Assembly (NCBI RefSeq): GCF_029893635.1
Contig: NZ_JARXYR010000002.1
Coordinates: 1,029,001-1,093,000 of the forward strand
DNA: 64,000 bases
Origin: Variovorax sp. TBS-050B
GTDB lineage: Bacteria; Pseudomonadota; Gammaproteobacteria; Burkholderiales; Burkholderiaceae_C
Reading direction: 5' to 3'
Shown: positions 54,436 through 63,966 of the stretch, one piece after another
Layout of the letters: each line of letters starts with the position of its first letter
How positions within the stretch are numbered: the stretch's first letter is position 1
Program-made: the position numbers and the translations under genes
Notes under the pieces: model-generated
What the model was told of the DNA's origin: nothing
Seen by the model: the letters and a program-made list of their open reading frames with translations, nothing else
Databases searched by the model: none

Positions 54436-55407
54436 TCAGGCCCCCGGCGCGGCCCAGCGGCCGGTGCCTTCGAGGTGCGGCGACAGCTGCGCCTCGCCCC
54501 AGCGCAGCGGCAGCGCGCCGGGGCGGCGCAGCGCATGCCGCACATGGAGACGCAGCAGGCGCTCGGCACCTTCGAAGGACGCGAGCTCGGGGCCGTCGAG
54601 CACCAGTTCCGCGGTCGCCGCCACATGCAGCAGGTCGCCGTTGTCGTGGTCGATGAACAGCAGCCCAGCGCGCGGATGCGCGACCAGGTTGCCGAGCGTG
54701 TTGAAGAAGCGGTTGCCGTTGAAGTCGGGCACGGTCAGCACGCCGCCTTCGTCCACGCGCACGAAACCGGGCCGGCCGCCGCGGTGCGACACGTCCACGC
54801 CCTGCGCGCGCGCATCGGCCTCGTCGCCCGCGGCGGCAGCACCGGGGTAGGCGGTGGCGATGAACAGCGTGTCGGCACTGCCGATGAGCCGCTCGGCCGC
54901 AAGGTCGAGCGCATCGAGCCGCTGCACGGGCGCGGCGGCGGCGCCTGCCGCCATGAACGCGGGTTCGCGCGCCTGGATGTAGCGCGGGCAGTTGCCGAAG
55001 CTCTGCTGCACCTCGACCGTGAAGCCGCCCGCGTCGAGCGCCTCGACCGTGCCGTTCATGCGGTTGCGCCGCCGCGTGTGCGGCTCGATGCCCAGGAGGC
55101 CGAGCGTGGCGCCTTCGGCGAGCTGCGCCGCCAGCGGATCGCCGGCCGCGGGCAGCGCATCGATGCGCAGGTGCGTGGGATCGGGCGAATGCGCGAAGCC
55201 CGCGGGCGCCGCGAGCACGCTGGCCCAGGGCTGCAGTTCGGCGTCCAGGCTGCCGACCACGAGGAACGGCAGTTGCGCGAAGAACTCGCGGTGCTGGTCG
55301 GGCATGTAGTCCCGGATCACGCGCGGCCCCGCGGCCGCCATGCGGTCGCGCCAGCCGGTCTGCTGCTGCAGCGCACGCTCGCCGGCGTGGAACGGCGCGG
55401 CGATCAT
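54436..55407 (-). CDS. Pyridoxamine 5'-phosphate oxidase-like flavin-binding protein
   Basis: A 323-residue protein with a PNPOx-like split-barrel domain (FFAQLPFLVVGSLDAELQPWASVL, IDALPAAGDPLAAQL, DFNGNRFFNTLGNLVAHPRAGLLFIDHDNGDLLHV). Such two-barrel proteins are seen next to glutathione S-transferase genes, and may reduce or bind F420/FMN-type substrates, but no activity can be assigned. It overlaps the GST gene by 4 bp (ATGA), so they are translationally coupled. Confidence 0.87.
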   Translation of the reverse strand: MIAAPFHAGERALQQQTGWRDRMAAAGPRVIRDYMPDQHREFFAQLPFLVVGSLDAELQPWASVLAAPAGFAHSPDPTHLRIDALPAAGDPLAAQLAEGATLGLLGIEPHTRRRNRMNGTVEALDAGGFTVEVQQSFGNCPRYIQAREPAFMAAGAAAAPVQRLDALDLAAERLIGSADTLFIATAYPGAAAAGDEADARAQGVDVSHRGGRPGFVRVDEGGVLTVPDFNGNRFFNTLGNLVAHPRAGLLFIDHDNGDLLHVAATAELVLDGPELASFEGAERLLRLHVRHALRRPGALPLRWGEAQLSPHLEGTGRWAAPGA

Positions 55408-56120
55408 GCCGTAGCCGCCGCTGTGGCCGACGACGTGGCCGCGAGCCCCACGGGCGTGCGCACCATCGGCACGAAGCCCGGCAGTGCCTCGATGCGCGCG
55501 AGCCAGGCACGCAGCTGCGGGTAGGGGTCGAGCGACACGCTGCCCTCGGGCGCATGGGCCACGTAGGCGTAGTTCGCGATGTCGGCGAGGGTGACCGACG
55601 GCCCGGCGAGGAAGTCCTGCCGCTGCAGGTGCGTTTCCATCACCGCCAGCAGCAGGTGCGAGCGCGAGACGGTTTCCGCGGGATCGGCCGGCAGGCCGAA
55701 CAGCGCCATCACCCGCGCCGCCGCTGGGCCGTAGGCGAGCGGACCCGCGGCCACCGAGAACCAGCGCTGCACGCGCGCCGCGCCGACCGGATCGCGCGGC
55801 ATCCAGCGCCCCGGGTCGCTCGCGTAGCGCGCGTTGAGGTACACCAGGATCGCATTCGAATCGGCCAGCGTGAGCTCGCCGTCCTCGATCACCGGCACCT
55901 GGCCGAAGGGGTTGCGCGCGAGGAACTCGGGCGTGCGGTGGGCCTTCTGGCGCAGGTCGACCTCGACGAACTCGAAGGGCAGGTCGAGCAGCGACAGGAA
56001 GAGCCGCACGCGGTGCACGTGGCCCGAGATCGGCGTGCCGAAGAGCTTGATCGGCTGCGCGGGGCGGGCGGCCGGGGTATGGGCAGTGGGGGCGGCGGGG
56101 TTGGTGTGGCGGGCGTCCAT
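55404..56120 (-). CDS. Glutathione S-transferase
   Basis: A 238-residue GST. After a Pro/Ala-rich N-terminal extension (about 25 residues) comes the thioredoxin-fold domain: IKLFGTPISGHVHRVRLFLSLLD, NPFGQVPVIEDGELTLADSNAILVYL (glutathione-binding Ser-Asn pair), and a helical C-terminal domain with FLAGPSVTLADIANYAYV. Divergent from a LysR gene that probably regulates it together with the coupled PNPOx gene. Start at 56120 has a GAGGAA ribosome-binding site. Confidence 0.92.
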   Translation of the reverse strand: MDARHTNPAAPTAHTPAARPAQPIKLFGTPISGHVHRVRLFLSLLDLPFEFVEVDLRQKAHRTPEFLARNPFGQVPVIEDGELTLADSNAILVYLNARYASDPGRWMPRDPVGAARVQRWFSVAAGPLAYGPAAARVMALFGLPADPAETVSRSHLLLAVMETHLQRQDFLAGPSVTLADIANYAYVAHAPEGSVSLDPYPQLRAWLARIEALPGFVPMVRTPVGLAATSSATAAATA

Positions 56121-56231
56121 GGTGCGTTTCCTCGAAGGGGCTGTGGGATGCACGCATTCTTCTTTACTCCGCGGAATGAATGAATAGCCTTCTTCGGATT
56201 TCACTGCTTCGATTTCCGGTTTAATCGCGCG

Positions 56232-57122
56232 ATGGACCGCTTCAAAGCCATGCAGACCTTCGTGCAGATCGCCGACCAGGGCAGCCTCACGCGCGCCGCC
56301 GACGCACTGGGCAGTTCGCTGCCCGCGGTGGTGCGCTCGCTCGCCGCGCTCGAGGCCCACCTCGGCGTGCGCCTGTTCCAGCGCACCACGCGCCGCCTCT
56401 CGCTGACCGAGGAAGGCCGCCACTACCTCGCGAGCGCGCGCGAGGTGCTGCTCGCGGCCGAGGCCGCGGACCGCGCGCTCAAGACCGAGGCGCGCGAGCC
56501 CGCGGGGCACCTCACGATCACCGCGCCGGTGCTGTTCGGCCACATGTACGTGGCGCCGGCCATCACGCGCTTCATGCAGCGCCACGAGAAGGTGCGCTGC
56601 AGCGTGCTGCTGCACGACCGCACGGTGAACCTGCTCGAGGAAGGCATCGACGTTGGCATCCGCATCAGCCCGCTCGAGGATTCCTCGCTCGTGGCGCAGC
56701 CGCTCGGCACCATCCGCCGCGTGGTGGCCGCGAGCCCGGCGTTCCTGCAGCGCCATGGCGTGCCGCGGCATCCGCGCGACCTGGCGGGCGCGCCCTGCGT
56801 GCGCGGCCGGCTCGACGCGCCGACGCAATGGACCTTCCGCGAAGGCGGCAAGCGCATCGGCGTGACGCCCGACAACCGGCTCGCCTTCAACCACCTCGCG
56901 CCCGCCGTCGAGGCCTGCGCCGCGGGCATGGGCTTCGGCAGCTTCTTCTCCTACCAGGTGCTGTCGCACGTGGACCAGGGGCGGCTGCAGCTGGTGCTCG
57001 AGGACTTCGAACCGCCGCCGCGCCCGGTGAGCGTGATCTATCCGAACGCGCGGCTGCTGCCGGCGCGCACGCGCGCGTTCATCGACTGGATGAAGGCGGA
57101 GTTCGACGGCTTCCGGTTGTAG
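56232..57122 (+). CDS. LysR-family transcriptional regulator, divergent from the GST gene
   Basis: A 296-residue LysR protein. [48 protein letters not shown]; effector domain with [21 protein letters not shown] and [12 protein letters not shown] at the end. It shares a 111-base divergent region with GST, the classic LysR arrangement. The ATTTCACTGCTTCGATTTCCGG stretch there includes a short inverted repeat (GAAAT...ATTTC) that may be part of its operator. Confidence 0.92.
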   Translation: MDRFKAMQTFVQIADQGSLTRAADALGSSLPAVVRSLAALEAHLGVRLFQRTTRRLSLTEEGRHYLASAREVLLAAEAADRALKTEAREPAGHLTITAPVLFGHMYVAPAITRFMQRHEKVRCSVLLHDRTVNLLEEGIDVGIRISPLEDSSLVAQPLGTIRRVVAASPAFLQRHGVPRHPRDLAGAPCVRGRLDAPTQWTFREGGKRIGVTPDNRLAFNHLAPAVEACAAGMGFGSFFSYQVLSHVDQGRLQLVLEDFEPPPRPVSVIYPNARLLPARTRAFIDWMKAEFDGFRL

Positions 57123-57184
57123 GACTGCTTCCTGCGCGCCGGCCGCCCACAGACAGCGCCGCGCGGCTGCGTCAGAATGGCCGC

Positions 57185-58147
<963 letters not shown>

Positions 58148-58164
58148 CCGGAGACTTCATCGAC

Positions 58165-59028
58165 ATGACGACGACCACCACCACGCCCGCCGCCACCGCA
58201 TCGGCGCCCGAACCCCTTCGCGCATCGCCCCCGCCGCCCTCGGCATGGCGCGCGCCCGAACTCTCGCTGCGCTGGTGGCCGGTGTTCCTGCGCAACCTGC
58301 TGGTGTGGAGGAAGCTCGCGATACCCAGCCTCATCGGCAACATCGCCGAACCGCTGATCTGGCTCGTGGCCTTCGGCTACGGCATGGGCGCGCTGGTCGG
58401 GCAGGTGACGGTCGACGGCCGGCAGGTGCCCTACATCCTCTTCCTGGCCAGCGGCTCGATCTGCATGAGCGCGATGAACGCCGCGAGCTTCGAGGCGCTG
58501 TATTCGGCCTTCTCGCGCATGCACGTGCAGAAGACCTGGGACGGCATCATGAACGCGCCCGTCGGGCTGGACGACATCGTGCTGGCCGAGATGCTCTGGG
58601 CCGCGTTCAAGTCGATCTTCACCGTGACCGCGATCCTGTGCGTGATGCTCGGGCTCGGCATCAGCCACAGCCCGAAGCTGGTGGTGGCGTGGATGGTGCT
58701 GGCGGGGGCGGGCATCACCTTCTCCTCGATCGCGCTGATCTTCAACGCGCTCGCGAAGGGGTATGACTTCTTCACCTACTACTTCACGTTGTTCATGACG
58801 CCGATGATGTTCCTGAGCGGCGTGTTCTTTCCGCTGGAGCAACTGCCTTCGGTGGTGCGGGCCGTGGCCGCGTGGCTGCCTTTGACCAATGCGGTGGCGC
58901 TGGTTCGGCCCCTGTTCATGGATCAATGGCCGCGGGGGTGGGCTGTTCATGGGGCGGTGTTGGTGGTTTATGCGGTTGTGGCGTTTTGGGTGGCGTTGGG
59001 GTTGACTCGGAGGCGGTTTCGGCGGTGA
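58165..59028 (+). CDS. ABC-2 type permease, NodJ-like
   Basis: A 287-residue permease with six transmembrane helices. After a Thr/Pro-rich leader (about 30 residues) it has LRWWPVFLRNLLVWRKLAIPSLIGNIAEPLIWLVAFGYGMG, MNAASFEALYSAFSRM, and FMTPMMFLSGVFFPLEQLP, the NodJ/ABC-2 signature. It forms one exporter with the ATPase upstream. The 554-bp palindrome begins 15 bases downstream, so the 3' end of this transcript should be strongly structured. Confidence 0.92.
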   Translation: MTTTTTTPAATASAPEPLRASPPPPSAWRAPELSLRWWPVFLRNLLVWRKLAIPSLIGNIAEPLIWLVAFGYGMGALVGQVTVDGRQVPYILFLASGSICMSAMNAASFEALYSAFSRMHVQKTWDGIMNAPVGLDDIVLAEMLWAAFKSIFTVTAILCVMLGLGISHSPKLVVAWMVLAGAGITFSSIALIFNALAKGYDFFTYYFTLFMTPMMFLSGVFFPLEQLPSVVRAVAAWLPLTNAVALVRPLFMDQWPRGWAVHGAVLVVYAVVAFWVALGLTRRRFRR

Positions 59029-59042
59029 GGGGTTTTTGGGGT

Positions 59043-59596
59043 CCGGGGCCGGGTCTCGCCCCGGCGGGCGACTCACTTTCTTTTGCTTCGCCAAAAGAAA
59101 GTAAGCAAAGAAAAGGCGACCCTACTGTCTGTGTCCCTCCGCTTCGCTGCGGGCAACCTGCGGTGCTCGACTCCGGCGGGGGTCCGCAGAACTCGCTCCG
59201 CTGCGCTGCGCTCAGACAGCTGCGGCCCTGATCCCGCCTCCATCTCCGCTCCTCGGCACAGCCAGAAGGGAGGGGGAGCCCAGCCGGCCATCGCTTCGCT
59301 CGGCCAGCAACGCGCGCACGCGCAGCGTGCGCGCTTGTGTTTGGGGCCGAGCGAAGCGACGGCCCGTCGGTTTCCCTCCCCCTCTGGCTGCGCCGAGGAG
59401 CGGAGTGTTTCGCGGATCAGGGCTCGCAGCTGTTTGAGCGAAGCGAGTTCTGCGAGACCCCGCGAAACGCGAGCACCGCAGGTTGCCCCGTAGCGCAGCG
59501 AAGGGGTCGCAGACAGTGGGGGTCGCCTTTCTTTGCTTACTTTCTTTGGCGAAGCAAAGAAAGTGAGTCGCCCGCCGGGGCGAGACCCGGCCCCGG
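59043..59596. repeat. 554-bp near-perfect palindrome with 40-bp identical termini and nested hairpins
   Basis: The first 40 bases (beginning CCGGGGCCGGGTCTCGCCCC) and the last 40 (ending GGGGCGAGACCCGGCCCCGG) are exact reverse complements. Inward, the arms (about 275 bases each) remain similar with small differences up to the centre near 59320, which carries a GCGCGCACGCGCAGCGTGCGCGC core. Each arm also contains its own hairpin: ACTTTCTTTTG/CAAAAGAAAGT on the left (59074-59101) and ACTTTCTTTG/CAAAGAAAGT on the right (59538-59563); the stems differ in length by one base, but both strands of each stem agree. Several apparent reading frames (LTFFASPKK-type) are products of the repeat, not proteins. 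No transposase is present. It fills most of the 639-base gap between the permease and the ohrR gene; the last 71 bases of that gap hold the ohrR promoter. Confidence 0.9.
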
Positions 59597-59631
59597 AAAA
59601 CAACTCCACCCATGCCTAAAAAAGAATTACA

Positions 59632-59660
59632 TTGCACACAATTAAATCGCACACTACAAT
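59632..59660 (+). promoter_or_regulatory. sigma-70 promoter and probable operator of ohrR
   Basis: TTGCAC (59632-59637), 17 bases, TACAAT (59655-59660). The AT-rich spacer holds CAATTAAATCG, and the six-base word GCACAC occurs twice (59634-59639, 59649-59654), so it overlaps a likely OhrR operator (OhrR autoregulates in other bacteria). The start point would be near 59667, directly at the first ATG, so the mRNA may be leaderless. Confidence 0.7.
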
Positions 59661-59667
59661 CCACCCC

Positions 59668-60120
59668 ATGCCCACCCCACCAACAACAGACGACATGCTC
59701 AAGCTGGACAACCAGCTCTGCTTCGCCGTCTATTCCGCCTCGTTGGCCATGACCCGCCTCTACAAGCCGGTCCTGGAAAAGCTGCAGCTCACCTATCCGC
59801 AATACCTCGTCATGCTCGCCCTCTGGGAGCAGGACGGCCTGATGGTCTCCGAGCTCGGCGAGCGCCTCTCGCTCGACTCGGGCACGCTCACCCCGCTGCT
59901 CAAGCGCCTCGAAGCCAACGGCTACGTCGCCCGGCTGCGCGACGTGGCGGACGAGCGCCGCGTGCGGGTCACGCTCACGGCCTCGGGCCGCAGGCTCAAG
60001 GCCCGGGCGGCGAGCGTGCCGGGTTGCCTGATGGCCGCGTCGCAGTGCTCGGTGCCCGAGCTCGTCGCGCTCACCCAGCAGATCCAGACCCTGCGCGACC
60101 GCATCCGCAAGGCCGCCTGA
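59668..60120 (+). CDS. ohrR: Organic-hydroperoxide sensor/repressor OhrR (MarR family)
   Basis: A 150-residue MarR-type regulator. [42 protein letters not shown] holds the peroxide-reactive Cys near residue 16 and the conserved Tyr pair. The winged helix follows ([33 protein letters not shown], with [10 protein letters not shown] as wing). When oxidised it releases DNA and de-represses ohr. Two starts are possible: ATG 59668 (used here, matches a leaderless transcript) or ATG 59695 (MLKLDNQL), which matches many homologues but lacks a clear ribosome-binding site. The ohr gene follows 62 bases downstream. Confidence 0.93.
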   Translation: MPTPPTTDDMLKLDNQLCFAVYSASLAMTRLYKPVLEKLQLTYPQYLVMLALWEQDGLMVSELGERLSLDSGTLTPLLKRLEANGYVARLRDVADERRVRVTLTASGRRLKARAASVPGCLMAASQCSVPELVALTQQIQTLRDRIRKAA

Positions 60121-60182
60121 GGCGCACCGGCCAGCCCCTTTTTTCTCTCCCCTCCACCCAACCACAGAAGGAAATCACCACC

Positions 60183-60608
60183 ATGACCACCAAGCTCGAC
60201 AAGGTTCTCTACACCGCCGAAGCCCACACCGTGGGCGGCCGCGACGGCGCCGGCAAGTCCAGCGACGGCGCCATCGACGTCAAGCTCAGCTCGCCCGGCT
60301 CGGGCAAGCCCGGCACCAACCCCGAGCAGCTGTTCGCGGTCGGCTATGCCGCCTGCTTCATCGGCGCGATGAAGGCCGTGGGCCCGAAGATCGGCGTGAA
60401 GGTGCCCGACGACGTGGCCATCGACTCCAGCGTCTCGCTCGGCCCGACGAACGGCGGCGCCGCCTACGGCATCGCGGTCAAGCTCGCGATCACGCTGCCC
60501 GGCCTCGATGCCGAAGCCAAGCAGAAGCTGGTCGACACCGCCCACCAGGTCTGCCCGTACTCGAACGCCACGCGCGGCAACATCGACGTCGAACTGACGA
60601 TCGCTTGA
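60183..60608 (+). CDS. ohr: Organic hydroperoxide reductase Ohr
   Basis: A 141-residue Ohr/OsmC-family peroxidase. The two active-site cysteines are in GYAACFIGAMKAV and HQVCPYSNATRGNI, and the N-terminus has YTAEAHTVGGRDG with the catalytic Arg. It reduces fatty-acid and other organic hydroperoxides using lipoylated partner proteins. Directly downstream of ohrR in the same orientation, so under its control. A dispersed repeat and a strong terminator follow. Confidence 0.95.
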   Translation: MTTKLDKVLYTAEAHTVGGRDGAGKSSDGAIDVKLSSPGSGKPGTNPEQLFAVGYAACFIGAMKAVGPKIGVKVPDDVAIDSSVSLGPTNGGAAYGIAVKLAITLPGLDAEAKQKLVDTAHQVCPYSNATRGNIDVELTIA

Positions 60609-60680
60609 CGGGCTCGCCCCCTCCAACCCCTCCCGGGGGCAACACCTGAGGCCCGGCAAAGCCGGTTCCTCGGTGTTCTC
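60609..60680 (+). repeat. Dispersed 3'-UTR repeat, copy after ohr (shortened)
   Basis: Starts immediately after the ohr stop codon: GGCTCGCCCC, C-run/G-run hairpin (CCCCTCCCGGGGG), CAACACCTGAGGCCCGGCAA, AGCCGGTTCC, TCGGTGTTC. It lacks the GCGCGCACTTCGTGTCGCT block of the 17581 and 48697 copies, so it is an internally deleted version. Confidence 0.75.
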
Positions 60681-60702
60681 TTGAAGGCGGCTCATGCGAG
60701 GC

Positions 60703-60736
60703 GGCGGCCCGGCCACGAGCCGGGCCGCCTTTTTTC
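60703..60736 (+). terminator. Intrinsic terminator of the ohrR-ohr operon
   Basis: A perfect 10-bp stem GGCGGCCCGG / CCGGGCCGCC with a 7-base loop, followed by seven T. The dispersed repeat lies between the ohr stop and this terminator, so it is transcribed. Confidence 0.92.
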
Positions 60737-60849
60737 TTTCTTGCCTCGCCGATGTCCCACGGGTGACGCCGAAAGCCGCCGCGCGATGGCGCGTTTCACC
60801 AAGCTTGGCTAATGTGGCCGGCCCATCTTCACCGACTGGAGACCGCGCC

Positions 60850-61974
60850 ATGAGCACCACCACCAGCCTGCTGATCCGCAAGGAAGAACTCTCGTCCACT
60901 CGCCTGCACACCGCCACCGACCAGCCGCTCGCCGAGGGCCAGGTGCGCGTGCGCATCGACAGCTTCGCGCTCACGGCCAACAACATCACCTATGCCGCCT
61001 TCGGCGACGCGATGAACTACTGGCAGTTCTTCCCGACCGGCGAGGAAGGCTGGGGCTGCATTCCCGTCTGGGGCTTCGCGAGCGTGGTGCAGTCGCTGCA
61101 TCCGGGCGTGGCGGTGGGCGAGCGGCTCTACGGCTACTGGCCGATGGCGAGCGGCGCGGTGCTGAGCCCGGAGCGCCTCTCGCCCGAGCGCTTCGGCGAC
61201 GGCGCGGCGCACCGTGCGGCGCTGCCCGCGGTCTACAACCAGTACTTCCGCTGCCAGGCCGATCCGCTCTACACCGCCGACACCGAGGACGTGCAGGCAC
61301 TGCTGCGGCCGCTCTTCATCACCTCGTGGCTGATCGACGACTTCATGGCCGACAACGACTTCTTCGGCGCCCGCACCCTGCTGCTGTCGAGCGCGTCGAG
61401 CAAGACGGCCTACGGCACCGCGTTCCAGCTGCACCAGCGCGAAGGCATCGAGGTGATCGGACTCACCTCGCCGGGCAACGTGGCCTTCTGCGAAAGCCTG
61501 GGCTGCTACCACCGCGTGCTGACCTACGACGCGATCGATGCGCAGATCGCGGCCGACACGCCCTGCGTGTACGTCGACTTCGCGGGCGACGGGCCGCTGC
61601 GCGCAGCGATCCACGCGCGCTTCGCGGACCACCTCAGGTACAGCTGCTCGATCGGCGGCACGCACCTCGAACAGCTCGCCGCCAAGGGCGCGGGAAAGAG
61701 TCTTGCGGGCCCGCGCGCCACGCTGTTCTTCGCGCCGGCGCAGATCAAGAAGCGCACCGCCGAATGGGGCGCCGACGCGTTCGGCCGCCGCATGACGGCG
61801 GCCTGGCAGAACTTCATCGCCGCGGTGACGGACGCGCGCCAGCCCTGGCTGCGTGTCGCGCACCACCACGGCGCCGAGGCCGCGGCGGCCGCCTATGCGC
61901 AGGTGCTGGCCGGCCGGGGCGATCCGCGCATCGGGCACATTCTTTCGCTGCGGGAGCGGCCCGGGGGCTTGTGA
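60850..61974 (+). CDS. DUF2855 family protein
   Basis: A 374-residue protein related in layout to medium-chain dehydrogenases: DQPLAEGQVRVRIDSFALTANNITYAAFG, WGCIPVWGFASVVQSLHPGVAVGERLYGYWP and TLLLSSASSKTAYGTAFQLHQ (a nucleotide-binding-like strand), but it lacks the classical GxGxxG. DUF2855 has no confirmed activity. It is downstream of the ohr terminator and 37 bases upstream of the SrkA-like kinase gene, so may form a two-gene unit with it. Confidence 0.88.
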   Translation: MSTTTSLLIRKEELSSTRLHTATDQPLAEGQVRVRIDSFALTANNITYAAFGDAMNYWQFFPTGEEGWGCIPVWGFASVVQSLHPGVAVGERLYGYWPMASGAVLSPERLSPERFGDGAAHRAALPAVYNQYFRCQADPLYTADTEDVQALLRPLFITSWLIDDFMADNDFFGARTLLLSSASSKTAYGTAFQLHQREGIEVIGLTSPGNVAFCESLGCYHRVLTYDAIDAQIAADTPCVYVDFAGDGPLRAAIHARFADHLRYSCSIGGTHLEQLAAKGAGKSLAGPRATLFFAPAQIKKRTAEWGADAFGRRMTAAWQNFIAAVTDARQPWLRVAHHHGAEAAAAAYAQVLAGRGDPRIGHILSLRERPGGL

Positions 61975-62011
61975 GCGCACGGCGCGGGCGGCAGGTAGCG
62001 ACAATCGCCGC

Positions 62012-63052
62012 ATGACCCCTTCCTCCCCCGCAGCGCCCGCCAACACCCATCCCTACGAGAGCCTCACGCCCGACGTGGTGCTCGACGCGCTGGCAACGCT
62101 CGGCCTGCATGGCGACGGCCGCCTCACCAGCCTGAACTCCTACGAGAACCGGGTCTACCAGGTGTACCTGGAGGACCGCAGCGCCGTGGTGGTCAAGTTC
62201 TACCGGCCCGAACGCTGGAGCGAGGCCGAGATCCTCGAGGAGCACGGCTTCTCGCTCGAGCTGGCCGCGGCCGAAGTCCCGGCGGTGCCGCCGCGGGCCT
62301 TCGACGGCCGCACGCTGCACCACCACGCCGGCTTTGCCTTCAGCGTGAGCCCCTACCGCGGCGGCCGTGCACCCGAGCTCGACGATTTCGAGGTGCTCGA
62401 ATGGGTGGGGCGCTTCCTCGCGCGCATCCACACCGTGGGCAGCGCCCGGCCCTTCGAGGCGCGGCCCGCGCTCGACATGCAGAACTTCGGCACCGCCTCG
62501 CGCGACTGGCTGCTCGGCCACGACAAGATCCCGCTCGACGTGCAGCGCGACTGGGAAAAGGCCTGCAACGAGGCGCTCGAGATGATCGCCGCCACGCCGC
62601 TCGCAGCCGCCGCGCCGAACGCGGGCGACTTCCAGCCGCGCAAGCTGCGGCTGCACGGCGACGTGCACCCGGGCAACATCCTCTGGACGCCCACCGACCG
62701 GCCCGAGGGCGGCCCGCACTTCGTCGACCTCGACGACGCGCGCACCGGCTTCGCGGTGCAGGACCTGTGGATGCTGCTGTCGGGCGAGCGCGCCCAGCGC
62801 ACCGCGCAGCTCTCGGGCCTGCTCGACGGCTACGAGCAGTTCCGCGAGTTCGACCGCCGCGAGCTCGCGCTGATCGAGCCGCTGCGCACGCTGCGGCTCA
62901 TCCACTACAGCGCCTGGCTCGCGCGGCGCTGGGAAGACCCGATCTTCCCGATCAACTTCCCGTGGTTCGGTTCGAGCGACTACTGGAAGGGCCAGATCCT
63001 CGTGCTGCAGGAGCAGTGCGAGCAGATGGCCGAGGAGCCGCTCTACGCCTGA
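62012..63052 (+). CDS. srkA: Stress response kinase A-like (SrkA/YihE/RdoA) Ser/Thr kinase
   Basis: A 346-residue eukaryotic-like kinase of the APH/SrkA family. The nucleotide-binding Lys is in SAVVVKFYRPERWS, the catalytic loop is RLHGDVHPGNILW, and the metal-binding DD is in FVDLDDARTGFAVQDLWML. In E. coli SrkA counteracts MazF and helps survival after oxidative or envelope stress (Cpx-controlled). It overlaps the next LysR gene tail-to-tail by 10 bp. Confidence 0.92.
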   Translation: MTPSSPAAPANTHPYESLTPDVVLDALATLGLHGDGRLTSLNSYENRVYQVYLEDRSAVVVKFYRPERWSEAEILEEHGFSLELAAAEVPAVPPRAFDGRTLHHHAGFAFSVSPYRGGRAPELDDFEVLEWVGRFLARIHTVGSARPFEARPALDMQNFGTASRDWLLGHDKIPLDVQRDWEKACNEALEMIAATPLAAAAPNAGDFQPRKLRLHGDVHPGNILWTPTDRPEGGPHFVDLDDARTGFAVQDLWMLLSGERAQRTAQLSGLLDGYEQFREFDRRELALIEPLRTLRLIHYSAWLARRWEDPIFPINFPWFGSSDYWKGQILVLQEQCEQMAEEPLYA

Positions 63053-63930
63053 GGCACCGCCTCGGCCACGCCTTCCAGCAGCCGCTCGACCAGCGGACCG
63101 ACCGGCCCCGCGCGCCAGACCCCGTAGGCCTCCGACTGCGCGACGGCCCGGTCCAGCGGGCGGAACACCGCGCCGGGCAGTGCCGAATGGCGCATCGCCT
63201 GCGGCACCAGCGCCACGCCCAGGCCCTGCGACACCAGCGAGACCACCGCGAGCCAGTGGCGCACCTCGTGCCGCACCTCGGGCTGGAAGCCGGCCTCGGC
63301 GCAGATCGAGAGGATGCGCTCGTGGTAGTCGGGCGAGACCTCGCGCGAGAACAGCACGAAGGGCTGCGCACGCAGGTCGGCCGGCGCCAGCACGCGCTTG
63401 CGCGCGAGCGCGTGGCCGGCCGGCAGGCAGCAGACAAAGGGTTCCGACAGCAGCAGCCGGTGCTGCAGTTCGGGCGGCATGCGGGCGGTGTGGACGAAGC
63501 CGAGATCGAGCCGGTCGTGCAGCAGCTCGGCGATCTGCAGGCCCGAGTTGAGTTCGGCCAGCGTGATGCGCACCGCCGGATGCCGCGCCTGGAACGCGCG
63601 CAGCGCCTGCGGCAGGCCGCGGTACAGCATCGCGCCGACGAAGCCGATGCGCAGCCGCCCGGCCGAACCGGCCGCGACGTCGCGCGCCTCGAGCGCGGCC
63701 TCCTCGGCCTGCCGCAGCAGCCGCCGCGCGGAAGCGCGCAGCGCCTCGCCCGCGGGCGTGAGCCGCACTTCCTTGCTGTTGCGCTCGAACAGGCGCGCGC
63801 CCACCGAGTCTTCGAGCTGGCGGATCGCCACCGACAGCGGCGGCTGCGAGATCGACAGCCGCCGCGCGGCGCGGCCGAAGTGCAGCTCTTCGGCGAGCAC
63901 GGAGAAATAGCGCAGGTGCCGGAGTTCCAT
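63043..63930 (-). CDS. LysR-family transcriptional regulator (window end)
   Basis: A 295-residue LysR protein: HTH MELRHLRYFSVLAEELHFGRAARRLSISQPPLSVAIRQLEDSVGARLF, effector domain with RIGFVGAMLYRGLPQALRAFQ and LVSQGLGVALVPQAM. The LRYF...SQPPLS pattern is typical of BenM/CatR-like aromatic or CbnR-type regulators. Start at 63930. A palindrome upstream (63941-63966) is a likely binding site, and a divergent target gene probably begins just past the window. Confidence 0.92.
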   Translation of the reverse strand: MELRHLRYFSVLAEELHFGRAARRLSISQPPLSVAIRQLEDSVGARLFERNSKEVRLTPAGEALRASARRLLRQAEEAALEARDVAAGSAGRLRIGFVGAMLYRGLPQALRAFQARHPAVRITLAELNSGLQIAELLHDRLDLGFVHTARMPPELQHRLLLSEPFVCCLPAGHALARKRVLAPADLRAQPFVLFSREVSPDYHERILSICAEAGFQPEVRHEVRHWLAVVSLVSQGLGVALVPQAMRHSALPGAVFRPLDRAVAQSEAYGVWRAGPVGPLVERLLEGVAEAVPQA

Positions 63931-63940
63931 CAATAGCCAG

Positions 63941-63966
63941 ATCGAATCGAACAAGACCTATTCGAT
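63941..63966. promoter_or_regulatory. Probable LysR operator
   Basis: Arms ATCGAAT (63941-63947) and ATTCGAT (63960-63966) are exact complements separated by 12 bases, 11 bases upstream of the LysR start. Size and spacing suit a LysR dimer site (T-N11-A type) controlling this gene and a divergent neighbour. Confidence 0.6.

Noticed and set aside
59073..59609. Apparent hypothetical proteins inside the palindrome (both strands)
   Set aside because: They are read from the inverted repeat itself, mirror each other, and have no recognisable domain, signal or ribosome-binding site.
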